A stretch of 64,000 nucleotides of DNA from contig JAOSKI010000012.1 in assembly GCA_027493675.1 (NCBI GenBank), positions 229,428 to 293,427 of the forward strand. Reading direction: 5' to 3'. This stretch comes from Microthrixaceae bacterium. Its GTDB lineage: Bacteria > Actinomycetota > Acidimicrobiia > Acidimicrobiales > Microtrichaceae. A model generated the notes under the pieces. It saw only the letters and a list, made by a program, of their open reading frames with translations. It was not told the origin of the DNA and searched no databases. Below, piece after piece: positions 21,261 to 33,534 of the stretch. The first letter of the stretch is position 1, and each line of letters begins with the position of its first letter. The position numbers were made by a program, and so were the translations under genes.

Positions 21261-22359
21261 ATGTCACAGGTGCTGGACCCGATAGAGGGACCGGTTCTGG
21301 ATCAACCGGTGCTCGAAGGTGGGATACAGATTCCTCACCTGGCACGTCACGAGCTGACCCTCAGCGACGGGCACACGGTGGGAGTCACCGTCGCCGGCGA
21401 GGGCGTGCCACTGGTCGTGGTGCACGGCTTCTCCGCCGAGGGGTTCCTGTACGCAGTCGCTCTCGCGCCTCGTGCGCATGGGCTTCAGGGTGGTTGCGAT
21501 CGACACCGCCGGCCACGGTGCCACCGAGGGCCTTCCGCTGACAGGGCACAACATCAACGACTACGCCGAGCTCCTGGGTCGCGCGATCGACGAGCTGGGC
21601 ATCGAGCGCTTCGTGTTGGCCGGTCACTCCATGGGTGGCCAGCTCGTCGCCCGCCTCGGGTCCAGGTGGCCCGAGCGGACCCTGGGGGTCATCTTCATAG
21701 ACGCGATCGTGGGAGACACCTGGGACCGCATGGTCTACCTGTTCAGGGTGAACCCGCCGTTGCTTGCTGCGATCGGGATGCTCCTGCTGGTCGACACCCT
21801 GAGCATCGCCCCGGCGTTCTCGGATCCGGGACAGGCCATGAAGCTCATGCGCCTGGTCACACCCACCCTCCTCGGTCATGCCGTGAAGCCCTGGCGACTC
21901 CTGGGCCCGGTCAGCTCGATCCTGCGTACCCGCTCCAGCCGGTACGCCCTCGACGAGTTGCACCGCCGCGGCGTGCCGGTGGTGGCGATCCACGGCTCGT
22001 TCGACCTGCCGGTGCCCCATCGCACTGCGGTGGACACCGTCCGCCGTACCGAGGGGACCCTGGTGACGGTGCAGCGCGGTGGTCATTCCTGGCTGTTGCG
22101 TGACCCCGAGTCGCTGCCTGCGATCATGTCGGAGATGCTGGCCGGACCGCTCGGTGACGGCATCCGTGACGGCCTGCGCACAGCCGGTGTGACCCGCAGG
22201 AATCCGACCCTCTCCGACGTCGAGCGGGTGTGCTACAAGCCGCGGGCGAGGGTCTTCGAGCTGGCACCACCGGAGACCACGCGCAAGGTGGTGGGGCGTC
22301 ACCGGCGTCCCCGGTACCGCTGGACCGTGGAACGGCCACGGCTCGAATCGCTGGACTGA
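21261..22359 (+). CDS. Alpha/beta-hydrolase (one frameshift)
   Basis: Serine hydrolase fold of unknown substrate. The oxyanion motif is VVVHGFSAEG, the nucleophile elbow AGHSMGGQL, the acid residue probably in HGSFDLPVPH, and the histidine in RGGHSWLL. The frame changes near 21468 by the equivalent of two missing bases; the join reads FLYAQSLSRLVRMGFRVVAIDTAG with one residue inferred. An unusual basic C-terminal tail of about 60 residues follows the hydrolase domain. It stands alone between ribF and rpsO with promoter-like sequence upstream. Confidence 0.82.
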
Positions 22360-22524
22360 CCCGCCCTCCGCTACCGCGACGATCGCGCTGTGGCCGAGGT
22401 TCGCCGGTCTGGTCGGTTGATGCCGGGTTGCTGTAGTGTCGTCTCTCCGGCAGAGGCCGGAAGCTGCGGTGGTGTCGCCATGGGCGCCCGCCGCGGCAGG
22501 GTCGGATACCCAGGAGATCCCACG

Positions 22525-22806
22525 ATGACCAACCGCAAGGCAACCAACCTGCCGAACAAGCAGGCAACGATTTCGAAGTTCGGGGCGAACGACGCCGACA
22601 CCGGCTCCACCCGGGTCCAGATCGCCCTCCTGTCGGACCGCATCGACCATCTCACCGAGCACTTGAAGGTCCACCGCAAGGACCACCACAGCCGTCGCGG
22701 GCTGCTGATGCTGGTGGGCAAGCGTCGGCGCTTCCTCGACTACCTGCGTGACAACGACATCGAGGAGTACCGCTCGCTGATCGCCGAGCTCGGCCTGCGG
22801 CGCTGA
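22525..22806 (+). CDS. rpsO: 30S ribosomal protein S15
   Basis: Primary-binding small-subunit protein contacting 16S rRNA helix 22. Family segments are [48 protein letters not shown] and [15 protein letters not shown] 22525 has a CCAGGAG ribosome site; length 93 residues including a 4-residue N-terminal addition. A 165-base leader upstream contains a CCGG-rich hairpin and may be an autoregulatory region, as known for rpsO in other bacteria (inference). Confidence 0.95.
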   Translation: MTNRKATNLPNKQATISKFGANDADTGSTRVQIALLSDRIDHLTEHLKVHRKDHHSRRGLLMLVGKRRRFLDYLRDNDIEEYRSLIAELGLRR

Positions 22807-23087
22807 CCGCCCGCACGTACGATCATCGGTCGTCTGGGTGGGTCGGCCGCCACCTGTTCGCGACTCGCGGTCCGTTGTGGACTACGCTGGTTCGAACGCA
22901 AACCGCGGCCAGCCGGTCAGTTACCGGTCGCCGATGTCCGGGCCGCTGCGTGGCCCACCCCACCCGAGCCGGGTTCCCTCGCTCGGATCAAGGTGCAACA
23001 GCCACGCGAGCAGGGTGTCCGGGGGTCGACCACTGGGAACTGGCCCGCCGCACGAACGGTCCGTCGTGGACCCAAGGAGGGCCAACC

Positions 23088-25533
23088 ATGGCCGAACCCA
23101 TACGCGTCGAGGCGGATCTCGCCGGCGACGCCTTCAAACACCTCTCATTCGAGGCCGGCAAGTACGCGGGCCTCGCCGACGGCTCGGTCATGGTCGGCCT
23201 GGGCGACACGCGGGTGCTGGTCACCGCCACCGCGGCCCGCCAACCCCGACCGGGTGCCGATTTCTTCCCGCTCACGGTCGACATCGAGGAGCGGATGTAC
23301 GCAGCGGGGAAGATCCCCGGGTCGTTCTTCCGGCGTGAGGCCCGCGCCGGTGAGGCCGCGATACTGACGTGTCGCCTGATCGACCGGCCGTTGCGCCCGT
23401 CGTTCCCCGCCGGCTTCCGCAACGAGGTCCATGTGGTGGGCACCGTCATGGGCGCGGACCAGGAGAACCCCTACGACGTGGCATCGATCAACGGTGCCTC
23501 TGCAGCGCTGATGCTCTCGGGCATCGCCTTCGACGGTCCCGTCGGAGCGGTCCGCCTTGCCTACACCGTCGAGGGGGAGTGGTTGGCGCATCCGACCTAC
23601 GACGAGAGCGCCGCTTCCACCTTCGAGATCGTCGTCGCCGGTCGCCAACTCGACAACGGCGACATCGCGGTGATGATGGTGGAGGCAGGTGGCACCGAGA
23701 AGTCCTGGGAGTACTTCCAGGAGGGTGCTCCCAAGGTCGACGAGGCTGCACTGGCCACTGCCCTCGAGGAGTGCAAGCCGCACATCGCCGAGGTGATCGC
23801 GCTGCAGAAGCGCCTCGTGGAGGCCTACGAGGCCGCTCACGGCCCCATCGAGGCGATGCCCTACTCGGTGTCCACCGACTACGACGACGACGTGTACGCG
23901 GCCGTCGAGTCAGCGGCGGCCTCGAAGATGGTCGAGGTCCAGTCGATCGCAGACAAGGCGGATCGCATCGAAGCCGAGGAGGCGCTGCGGGCCGAGGTGC
24001 TCGATTCGGTCGTGGCCGCACTGGTCACAGACGAACGCGACGAGGACGCCACGGTCAAGCAGGTCAAGGCGGCGGTACGCTCGCTCACCAAGGCGACGGT
24101 CCGCAGTCGGATCGTCAACGAGGGCGTTCGCATCGACGGGCGTGGACCGACCGACATCCGCCCGCTGTCGGCCGAGGTGGGGCTGATCCCCACAGCGCAC
24201 GGCACCGGCCTGTTCCAGCGCGGTGAGACCCAGGTGCTCAACTTCTGCACCCTCGGGATGCGCAGGATGGACCAGATGGTCGACGGCATCGAGCCGCAGA
24301 CCAAGAAGCGCTACCTGCACCACTACAACTTCCCGCCGTTCTCCACCGGCGAACCGGGGTTCATGCGTGGTCCCAAGCGCCGTGAGATCGGCCACGGTGC
24401 GCTCGCCGAGCGTGCGGTGTTCCCCGTGGTCCCCTCACTCGAGGAGTTCCCCTACACCATCCGCCTGGTCTCCGAGGTGCTCAGCTCCAACGGGTCCACC
24501 TCGATGGCGTCGGTCTGCTCTTCGAGCCTGTCGCTCATGGATGCGGGCGTGCCGATCAAGGCTCCGGTGGCGGGCATCGCGATGGGGCTCGTGTACGCGG
24601 ACGGCAAGTACACCACCCTCACCGACATCCTCGGCGCCGAGGACGCCTTCGGCGACATGGACTTCAAGGTGGCCGGCACTGCCGAGTTCGTGACCGCCCT
24701 GCAACTCGACACCAAGATCGACGGCATCCCTGCCGATGTGTTGGCGGCCGCTCTGAACCAGGCACGCGATGCCCGCCTCCAGATCCTCGATGTCATGACC
24801 GGTGCTCTGGCGGAACCCCGCGCCGAGCTGGCCGAGACCGCTCCGAAGATCGTCAGCTTCGAGATCCCCGCCGACAAGATCGGCGAGGTGATCGGGCCCA
24901 AGGGGGAAGGTCATCAACGCCATCCAGGCAGAGACGGGTGCCGACGTCAGCGTCGATGACGACGGCGACGTCGGTGTGGTGTCGATCGCCGCAGTCGACA
25001 TCGGGGCCGTGCACGAAGCCGAGCGTCAGATCAAGCTGATCCTCGATCCTCCCACCGCGGAGGTCGGGGTGGTCTATGCCGGCAAGGTGGTGAACATCAC
25101 CAAGTTCGGGGCGTTCGTGAACATCCTCCCGGGTCGCGACGGCCTGGTGCACATCTCCAAGCTCGGTGGTGGCAAGAGGATCAACAAGGTCGAGGACGTG
25201 CTCGAGTTGGGCCAGGACCTCGAGGTCAAGGTGGACGACATCGACCCCAACGGGAAGATCTCGCTGACCCCCACCTCGGACGCAGACCCAAAAGCGACTG
25301 ACGGCGGCGCCGAAGCCGCCAACGGCACCGGGAGCCAGGGTGGGCCTACCGGGGGCACCGAAGCGGGCAGCGATGGCGAAGGTCCCTCCGACGAGGGGCG
25401 TGCCACCTCCGGCGGTGGGCGCCGTGAGGCGAATTTCTCGGCGAGCTACGACGAACGTCTGGCCGAGGCACACGGAGACCTCGGACCGGCACCCGGGCGT
25501 GGTGGGTCGCGGCCGCGGCGGCCCGCGAGGTAG
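23088..25533 (+). CDS. pnp: Polyribonucleotide nucleotidyltransferase (PNPase), one frameshift
   Basis: Phosphorolytic 3'-5' exoribonuclease. Two RNase PH domains (VMVGLGDTRVLVTATAA ... and VRIDGRGPTDIRPLSAEVG ... with ERAVFPVVPSLEEFPYTIR) flank a helical domain. A KH domain (DKIGEVIGPKGKV) and an S1 domain (GKVVNITKFGAFVNILPGR) follow. One extra G at about 24905 disrupts the KH GxxG loop frame. The C-terminal tail is Gly/Glu/Ala-rich. ATG 23088 has a strong AAGGAGGG site and the 281-base leader holds a probable promoter (GGACTACGCT region). Pairing with rpsO is the usual arrangement. Confidence 0.95.
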
Positions 25534-25542
25534 ATCGCGGCG

Positions 25543-28075
<2,533 letters not shown>

Positions 28076-28079
<4 letters not shown>

Positions 28080-29397
28080 AAGCTAGGGGCGCCCGGGCCC
28101 ATGGCGACGACCCCCGGTGGTGGCCCGCCCGGTGGTGGCCCGCCGGTGGGCACCTCGAGCGAACTGAAGGGTGTGAGCCACCCATACGGTGGCTCACACC
28201 CTTCAGTTCGCCGGGGGTTCTCGGCGAGGTCGATCGTGGCGCCCAGGATCAGTGCCACCCCGGCACCCATGAGCAGCACCGGGGTCATTCCCACGGCATC
28301 TATCACGACGCCTCCCAGGAGCCCCCCGACGGGGACCAGACCCGCCCACGCCATCATCCAAAGGCCCATCACACGTCCCCGCACCTCGTCCGCGACCCGG
28401 AGCTGCAGGATCGTCACCAGGGCGGTGACGATCACGAAGTACCCGGCCCCGGCGGCGAACGCCGAGGCGAACCCCCCCCAGATGCTGCTAGTCGTTGCGA
28501 ACACGCCCAGCGCCACAGCGAAAACGAAGAACCCAACCTTCACCATCGTCGCCCGCTTGTAGGGCGCGAGCCATGAACCCATCGAGACGGCTCCGACGAA
28601 CGAGCCGAGGCCGAAGGTGGAGAACAGCAGCGTGTAGCGCCAACCCTGAAGGCCGAACTGCTCCTGTGCGATTCGGGGCATCTGGTAGATGAACACGAGG
28701 CAGAACAGCGAGTAGACCGCAACGGAGAGCAGCAAGCGCCCGACCATCGCGTCCTGTCGTGCCGCCCTGATGCCACCCAGGAGCTGTCGAAGCGGCGATT
28801 CGTGGCGGCTGCCCTTGGCGGAGAAGTCGGCCTTGGCGGTGGCAACGGCGAGAATCACGAAGCCGTAGGTGGCGGCGTTGACCGCGAACACGAACGGCGC
28901 GCCCCCGAGCGCGGCGGCGACGCCACCCACCACGGGACCCACGACCCTGCTGGCGTTCATCGCGGCGGAGTTGAGAGCAACTGCGCCTTGGAGGTCGCGC
29001 CTACCGGCGAGCTCGGGGAGGATCGCGTTGGCGACCGGGGCGTTGAGCGCCGCTCCGATCCCGATTCCCGCCACCACCACGACCAGCACCACCTTGTTGG
29101 GGTCGTCCTGGGTGGCCACCACCGCCAGCACCGCCGAGAGAAGTCCCTGTGTCGCGGCGATCGTGATCATCATCACGCGTCGGTTCACCCGATCGGCCAT
29201 TGCTCCGCCAACGGGTGACAGCACCAGCATCGGGCCGAGTTGGGCGAACAGGATCACGCCCAGGAAGGTGGAGCTACCGGTCAGGTCATAGGCGAGTGCG
29301 ATGAGGATGACGTTCTGCATCCACGTGCCGACGTTGGATGCGGCGCTTCCGGCGAACACTCTCCCGGAACGCCTGATGCGACAGTGCAGCGCGCATG
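28076..29397 (-). CDS. MFS transporter, MFS_3 (EntS-like) family (one frameshift)
   Basis: Twelve-helix drug/siderophore-exporter-like permease. Family landmarks are FAGSAASNVGTWMQNVILI at the N-terminus, GGAMADRVNRRVMM between helices 2 and 3, and DEVRGRVMGLWMMAWAGLVP in the second half. One extra G near 29363 separates the true start at 29397 (MRAALSHQAF) from the rest. A perfect 23-bp inverted repeat (28160-28210) lies in the last 130 bases of the open frame, so the encoded Pro/Gly-rich tail may be an artefact and the real stop may lie just before the hairpin. It reads into serB. Confidence 0.85.
28160..28210. terminator. Perfect 23-bp stem, 5-base loop hairpin
   Basis: Arms 28160-28182 and 28188-28210 are exact reverse complements around CATAC. 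There is no T run on either side. The position at the 3' end of the MFS gene and just before serB fits a U-less (I-shaped) terminator, known in Actinobacteria, or an mRNA-stabilising or repeat element. Because the region is also readable as coding, its status is uncertain. Confidence 0.75.
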
Positions 29398-29594
29398 GAC
29401 CCCGGGGCGTGGCCTGAGTGCGCCGATCGGGGTCGTGCGGTGGTGACTGGGGCGGAAATTTCGGACTCCGAATGGTTCGTGAATCGAACGATTGGTGTCC
29501 ACGGTACCTGAGGTGGTGCCGTGGGTGCGACTCGGATGAGGGTCGGGGAGCGCACCGCTGAACGGTGATCCGGTGGTCGTCCTACGATTCGCGG

Positions 29595-30390
29595 GTGGCC
29601 GGGTCGCGCGATCACTACCAGGTGTTGGGGCTGACGCCTGATGCCGACGAGGACGAGATCAGGCGTGCGCACCGGCGACTCGTGCGAATGCTGCATCCGG
29701 ACCGTCACCACGGGGAGGCTCCTGCGGAGAAGGCGCTGGCCGAGCGGCGGATGCGTGAGATCAACGAGGCATGGACGACGTTGAAGGATCCCCGCGCCGG
29801 AGCGCATACGACTCCACCCGCAGGGTCGTGGACGGGGGATCGAGCGGCTCTTCCGCTGCCGACGACTCCGCTCGCGAGGCGACCGCGGACCGGAGGGACC
29901 CCCCGGTGTCCGCGCGGCGATCGGGCAGGACCGGCCCGGGCTCCTGGACCGGACCGGGCAGCTCAGCGGCCGCCGGTGCCGGTGCGTACTGGCACCGCGA
30001 CGGGCCCCGACCCTCTACCGACCGCTCCGAGGGCCGGGCGGACCCCACGTCCGTGGGGGGTGGCCGGTCAGCCCAGGTGTGGCGTTCCTGTTGAAACGTG
30101 GGCCGGTGGTCGCGGTGGTCGTGGTCGTGCTCGCACTGCTCATCGTCACCGCCTACGCCGGTGGCGGGGGTGGGACCCGCTCGGTGCAACCACCTCCGAT
30201 CGACGCCTGTGCCCGGGTGATCGACGGGAGCAGGGCCGTGCTGGTCGACTGCGCCATGCCAAACGACGGCGAGGTGGTTGCGGAGGTCGACGCCGCGCTC
30301 GACTGTCCGGCCGAGGCACCCAGGTACGTCACCGTCGGCACCGACTTCTACTGCATCCCCGGAGCGGAGGCACCCATCGAAGGTGGGTGA
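29595..30390 (+). CDS. J-domain protein with C-terminal membrane anchor (two frameshifts)
   Basis: N-terminal J domain (about residues 4-70): DHYQVLGLTPDADEDEIRRA, the HPD tripeptide in VRMLHPDRHH, and REINEAWTTLKDP. A Ser/Gly/Arg-rich linker leads to one hydrophobic helix (VVAVVVVVLALLIVTAYAGG) and a short Cys-containing exterior domain (DACARVIDG, LVDCAMPNDGEV, LDCPAEAP, FYCIPGAE). Frame changes near 29795 and 30085, one base missing each time. It probably recruits DnaK at the membrane (inference). Four cysteines after the helix could form disulfides. GTG 29595 is the start matching the domain edge. Confidence 0.78.
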
Positions 30391-30450
30391 GGTTTCCGGT
30401 GTGGGGAGTTCAGGTCCCTGACCGGGCTGCTGATACGATCACCACTTCGC

Positions 30451-30527
30451 GGGCGTATGGCTCAGATGGCTAGAGCGCTGCCTTCACACGGCAGAGGTCA
30501 CAGGTTCGAGTCCTGTTACGCCCACCA
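30451..30527 (+). tRNA. tRNA-Val (anticodon CAC)
   Basis: Acceptor GGGCGTA (30451-30457) pairs with TACGCCC (30517-30523), with discriminator A and an encoded CCA at 30525-30527. The anticodon stem CTGCC/GGCAG encloses TTCACAC, giving anticodon CAC. The T arm carries GGTTCGAGTCC. TGATACGAT upstream is a possible -10 region. A short GAGACCC/GGGTCTC hairpin follows at 30540-30565. Its 3' half is duplicated at 38091, marking it as an integration site. Confidence 0.96.
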
Positions 30528-30611
30528 TCGCAACAGCGACGAGACCCTGCGATGCGGGGGTCTCGCTGGTTCCAGGCTCCCGGCCGACTCAGAAGCGCCG
30601 TTCCATCGCTC
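30483..30611 (+). repeat. attL-like repeat (tRNA-Val 3' half and flank)
   Basis: The first 61 bases match 38091-38151 with one mismatch (A at 30518, T at 38126). The next 68 bases match at lower identity with small gaps, up to TTCCATCGCTC. The core covers the anticodon loop to CCA and the following AACAGCGACGAG. Confidence 0.88.
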
Positions 30612-30625
30612 GGGTCGGCGCGCCG

Positions 30626-30790
30626 TTACGTCGGCCATGGCGTCGTAATCCGCACCGACCGACCGATGTGCATCACGTCGAGGTCGCCGTTCGACATGAG
30701 CACGTAGAGGGTGCTACGTCCGATCTGCAGCAAATTGCACGCCTGCGGAACTCGGATCAACAGGGAAGCGGAAGGCAGGTCATGGTCCAT
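30626..30790 (-). CDS. Excisionase / AlpA-like helix-turn-helix protein
   Basis: A 54-residue protein from ATG 30790 to TAA 30626. It reads VPQACNLLQIGRSTLYVLMS followed by GDLDVMHIGRSVRITTP, the standard shape of the MerR-like excisionase/AlpA family: an N-terminal helix-turn-helix that chooses a site, then the wing with IGRSVRI. It lies only 15 bases from the tRNA-derived repeat, where excisionase genes of tRNA-integrated elements normally sit. In such elements the protein directs the integrase to excise (known); here the integrase is broken, so it may be a relic or may act as a regulator. Confidence 0.75.
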   Translation of the reverse strand: MDHDLPSASLLIRVPQACNLLQIGRSTLYVLMSNGDLDVMHIGRSVRITTPWPT

Positions 30791-30823
30791 GCCCGACCTG
30801 AGCGCGCGTGACGTCGCTTTGGT

Positions 30824-31307
30824 TCAGAGGATGATGTCGTGGCGTGCGGCGACGCGCTCGCAGATGTCGGCGACGGTCACGTCGGCGTGTTCGGCAGCGG
30901 CTCGTGCGTAGACCACGACGGCTTCGAGCGCCCAGAGCCACAGGTCGTTCGCCCGCCACCACGACACGGTGTCGTCGAGTGCGGGGTCGACGCCGGCTCG
31001 GACCATTGCCGCGGCACGGATCGCGAACTCGGCCTTGAGGTGTTGGGCCTTGGTGTGGGCCCGGTCCTCGGGGGAGGAGGCGACGGCGGATGTCGGTGGT
31101 GTCGATCGGATGCTCGCGGGTTGCTCCCGATGCCTCGATGATGTCGGCGGCGAGGTCGATGAGCACCTCGCCGGGGAACAGGCTGCGGTCGGACGCGAGT
31201 GTCGCCACCCCTGGGGCGATGTCGTCCAGGTCGGTTCCGTTCGCGAGTCCGGACAGCACGAGGTGGATCACCTCGGCGGCGGGTTCGTCCGTCAGGTCGG
31301 TCGCCAT
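30824..31307 (-). CDS. Hypothetical protein (one frameshift)
   Basis: I do not recognise the family. ATG 31307 starts MATDLTDEPAAEVIHLVLSG; the frame changes near 31077 (one extra base in a C run), after which it reads AHTKAQHLKAEFAIRAAAMV and WWRANDLWLWALEAVVVYAR to the stop at 30824. About 160 residues, mostly helical and soluble, with a Trp-rich segment near the C-terminus. It reads toward the excisionase-like gene on the same strand with a 33-base gap, so the two may be cotranscribed. Confidence 0.55.
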
Positions 31308-31769
31308 TGGCCGAACGCTACGGGACCTTGCCGCGCGGCGACGAGCCGCGAGCGCCGTTGAACGACCTTGGTCGCTGCTCGCGCCGGGTCGCGTATCGGT
31401 GAGGCGTGGGTTCCGGCGAGCGCTCGTCCAGCGACGACGACAATCGCCGCCCGTGGCGTGGCTGCCGCTTCAGTCCGAGGAGAGCGGCTCCACCCTCGGC
31501 GGTGGCAGAGAGCGAGGGGCCTCGCTGCGCCGGCTACGACGCTCGACGAGTCGCGCCGGCTGCCGGCAGTTCCAAGGAGGATTCAGCCGAGTGCACCCTG
31601 AAGCCGTCGAGCTGGTCAGCTCCGACCACAACTGAATCAAGCAGCGTGGTCAGCCCTGATCACCCAGCACCGACCCTCGCTGACGTGACCTGAACAGTCC
31701 GCGAGCTGCCCCCTACCGGCACTTGGGAGTGCTTGAACCAGTTCGGTGAGTGCTGTATATATTTGATGT
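31308..31769. other. 462 bases with no recognised gene
   Basis: Open frames here have no family resemblance and look like GC-rich chance frames. The last 60 bases turn AT-rich (TGTATATATTTGATG), which probably is the promoter of the VapBC pair that follows. Confidence 0.5.
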
Positions 31770-31988
31770 ATGTCGGCGACGAGAACCCAGATCTATCTGA
31801 CCGAGGAGCTACGGCAGCGGATCGATCGAGTGACAGCGTCGGAGGGGATTTCGATGGCGGAGGTGATCCGTCGGGCCCTCGACGAGTACCTCGGCGAGGA
31901 GGGCGATGCCTCGGCCGCGTTGAGCTCGACCTTCGGTGCCGTTCCGGACGCCTCCGCTCCCACTCGTGAGGACTGGCGGCGTGGCTGA
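31770..31988 (+). CDS. vapB: Ribbon-helix-helix antitoxin (VapB-like)
   Basis: 72 residues. The N-terminal ribbon-helix-helix is RTQIYLTEELRQRIDRVTAS then GISMAEVIRRALDEYL, a CopG/MetJ-Arc DNA-binding fold. A flexible acidic tail ends in DWRRG and would wrap the toxin. The start overlaps an AT-rich stretch with TATATA, suggesting a short leader and self-repression. The stop overlaps the start of the PIN-domain toxin by 8 bases. Confidence 0.88.
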   Translation: MSATRTQIYLTEELRQRIDRVTASEGISMAEVIRRALDEYLGEEGDASAALSSTFGAVPDASAPTREDWRRG

Positions 31989-32324
31989 CGTTCTCGTCGA
32001 CACCGATGTGTTCATCGATCATCTCAGGGTGCAGTCGAGCTCAAACCTGGGCGCAATCGACTCCATTACTCGGTGGTCACCCGAGCAGAACTCTTCGCCG
32101 GCAACAGCGCCACCGACCTCGTGTCGCAGCTGCTCGCCCCGTTTCGCGAGCTTACGGTCGCTCGCTCGGTCGCCGAGCGAGCAGGCCGCGTCGTGCGTGA
32201 GTTCCAGCTTCGGATGCCCGACGCACTCATCGCCGCGACGGTCTTGGAGCACCGCCTCACCCTCATGACGAGGAACCGGAGCGACTTCGACAAGGTACGG
32301 GGCCTACGGATCCGCACACCGTGA
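31981..32324 (+). CDS. vapC: PIN-domain toxin VapC (one frameshift)
   Basis: Ribonuclease toxin. The first acidic motif is VLVDTDVFIDHLR; after one missing G near 32030 the frame reads RLHYSVVTRAELFAGN (catalytic Glu), then FQLRMPDALIAATVLEH and LMTRNRSDF (further Asp). About 115 residues after repair. GTG 31981 lies inside the antitoxin gene. PIN toxins of this type cut tRNA or rRNA (known); the target here is unknown. Confidence 0.85.
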
Positions 32325-32390
32325 GACGCCGAACAGGTCAGACTGCCTGCCCCAGACCGCCGGGTCGGTGGCACCGTCGAGCTCTGACGG

Positions 32391-32656
32391 TCAGGCTGGT
32401 GCCTTCGTTCCGTACTCTGCGCTGCGCTGCCTGCTTGGAGACGCCGAGCATGGCGCCGATCTCGGACCATGACCGGTGAGCAGCCCGGGCAGCACGGACG
32501 GACTCGGCGAGCTTGGCGTCGACCTGGTCTCGTTGCTGGGCGAGCTCGGCGATGTGGCGCAACGAGTCCGTGTCCAGCCTCGCGGAGGTCTGCTGGGTCG
32601 ATGGTGTCGGCCCAGGCCTCGAGGGCTGCGGCACGTTCTGCTCGGCTCGTGGTCAT
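32391..32656 (-). CDS. Small helix-turn-helix protein, candidate antitoxin of a novel two-gene module (copy A; frameshift)
   Basis: Starts at ATG 32656 overlapping the upstream small gene as ATGA. It reads MTTSRAERAAALEAWADTI, then after a one-base break near 32595 LRHIAELAQQRDQ and AARAAHRSWSEIGAMLGVSK, then QAAQRR. The segment SWSEIGAMLGVSKQAAQRR is a helix-turn-helix of the kind used to test GC-rich DNA. A second break near the end would give the natural stop at 32391, matching the shorter end of copy B; unrepaired, the frame runs to 32338. Its paralogue is at 33759-34040. Confidence 0.65.
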
Positions 32657-32889
32657 GGTCTCCACCATCCCGTCAGGAAATCGGGTCGAGCTGGCATCGC
32701 GTGGATCACGGCGGTTCCTTGATCGTCATCGACGACGCCGACCTCGAGCGGCTCTGCAGTGGTTGTAGAGCCGATGTACATGGTGACGGCGGGGTCGTCA
32801 GTCTCGAACGCTCTGCGGTGGTTGCGCACTGCATGCAGCATGTCGTCGTCGGCGACACCGTGCTTGCGGGCGCCCGCTTCGATGTCCAC
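32653..32889 (-). CDS. Small protein, candidate toxin of a novel two-gene module (copy A)
   Basis: 78 residues from GTG 32889. It reads ARKHGVADDDMLHAVRNHRR, then VTMYIGSTTTAEPLEVGVVD and AVIHAMPARPDFL. The layout (helical His/Asp-rich start, beta-strands with an IG..LEV core, ending in IHAMPA) resembles DUF4258/BrnT-type RelE-superfamily toxins in outline only; I cannot assign it to a named family. It overlaps the helix-turn-helix gene downstream by 4 bases. Its paralogue at 33535-33762 shares GV.D.DMLHA.R, the MxIG block, LEVGV and IHAMPA. Confidence 0.62.
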   Translation of the reverse strand: MDIEAGARKHGVADDDMLHAVRNHRRAFETDDPAVTMYIGSTTTAEPLEVGVVDDDQGTAVIHAMPARPDFLTGWWRP

Positions 32890-33021
32890 CGGCCACGACG
32901 CTATCTGGACGACGACCGAACGTCAACATATGTTGACGGTAGCGAGGACCGCCCCAAAACGCCGGGACTGCGACGAGGGCATCACGGCCCACGGGGTCGT
33001 CGACCTACTCCTTCGTTCGAG

Positions 33022-33414
33022 ATGCTGCTTGATCGACGCCGGCTCGTGCGCATGTCCTCGGTCGCCATGGCCGTCGCGGCGACAACAGTCGCTGGATGCG
33101 GCGAGGGGACCGGCGGTGGCACGACAACGTCGACAGGCGGTGATCTGGCCGCGTTCTGTTCGTCGATCGCGGTGCTGGATGACACCGATGGGACCACTGA
33201 GGGGGCTGTCGTTGTTGCTGCGATCGATGATCTTCGGAACGCGTCGCCTGCGGAGATCCGAGCGGACGTGGACCTGGTAGCGGACACGATCATCGTCAAC
33301 AACTACCCGGACGCCGCGGATCGGTCAATGGAGGCAGCGCCCTTCGATGAACTCGATCCAGCGAGTGAACGGTTGGCCTCCTATGTGGAGGCGAACTGCG
33401 GATCGGGCAGCTGA
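33022..33414 (+). CDS. Small lipoprotein of unknown function
   Basis: 130 residues. A lipobox (ATTVAGC) follows a short positively charged signal sequence (RRRLVRMSSVAMAVAA), so the mature protein would be attached to the membrane by Cys 27. The mature part is acidic with AAFCSSIAVLDDTDGTTEGA and ends SYVEANCGSGS; two further cysteines may pair. No family is recognised. It sits between the two divergent copies of the two-gene module, which may be chance or cargo. Confidence 0.7.
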   Translation: MLLDRRRLVRMSSVAMAVAATTVAGCGEGTGGGTTTSTGGDLAAFCSSIAVLDDTDGTTEGAVVVAAIDDLRNASPAEIRADVDLVADTIIVNNYPDAADRSMEAAPFDELDPASERLASYVEANCGSGS

Positions 33415-33534
33415 ACCAACATGACCTGATCGGCGGCAGGAGTGGCCCTGATCGCCGGCTCTGTGACGTTCGCGGCATCGACTCGGCGGGCGGGCGGTCA
33501 CGCGGTGGGAATGTCCGGTCGTCAAGGTAACTTG

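Noticed and set aside
30483..30611. CRISPR-like repeat suggested by the duplicated sequence
   Set aside because: Only two copies 7.6 kb apart, and the repeat is tRNA-derived; no spacer array or cas genes are present.
31090..31635. Plus-strand frame overlapping the hypothetical gene and the following gap
   Set aside because: No ribosome site, low-complexity Arg/Ser-rich product, and it overlaps a better minus-strand frame.
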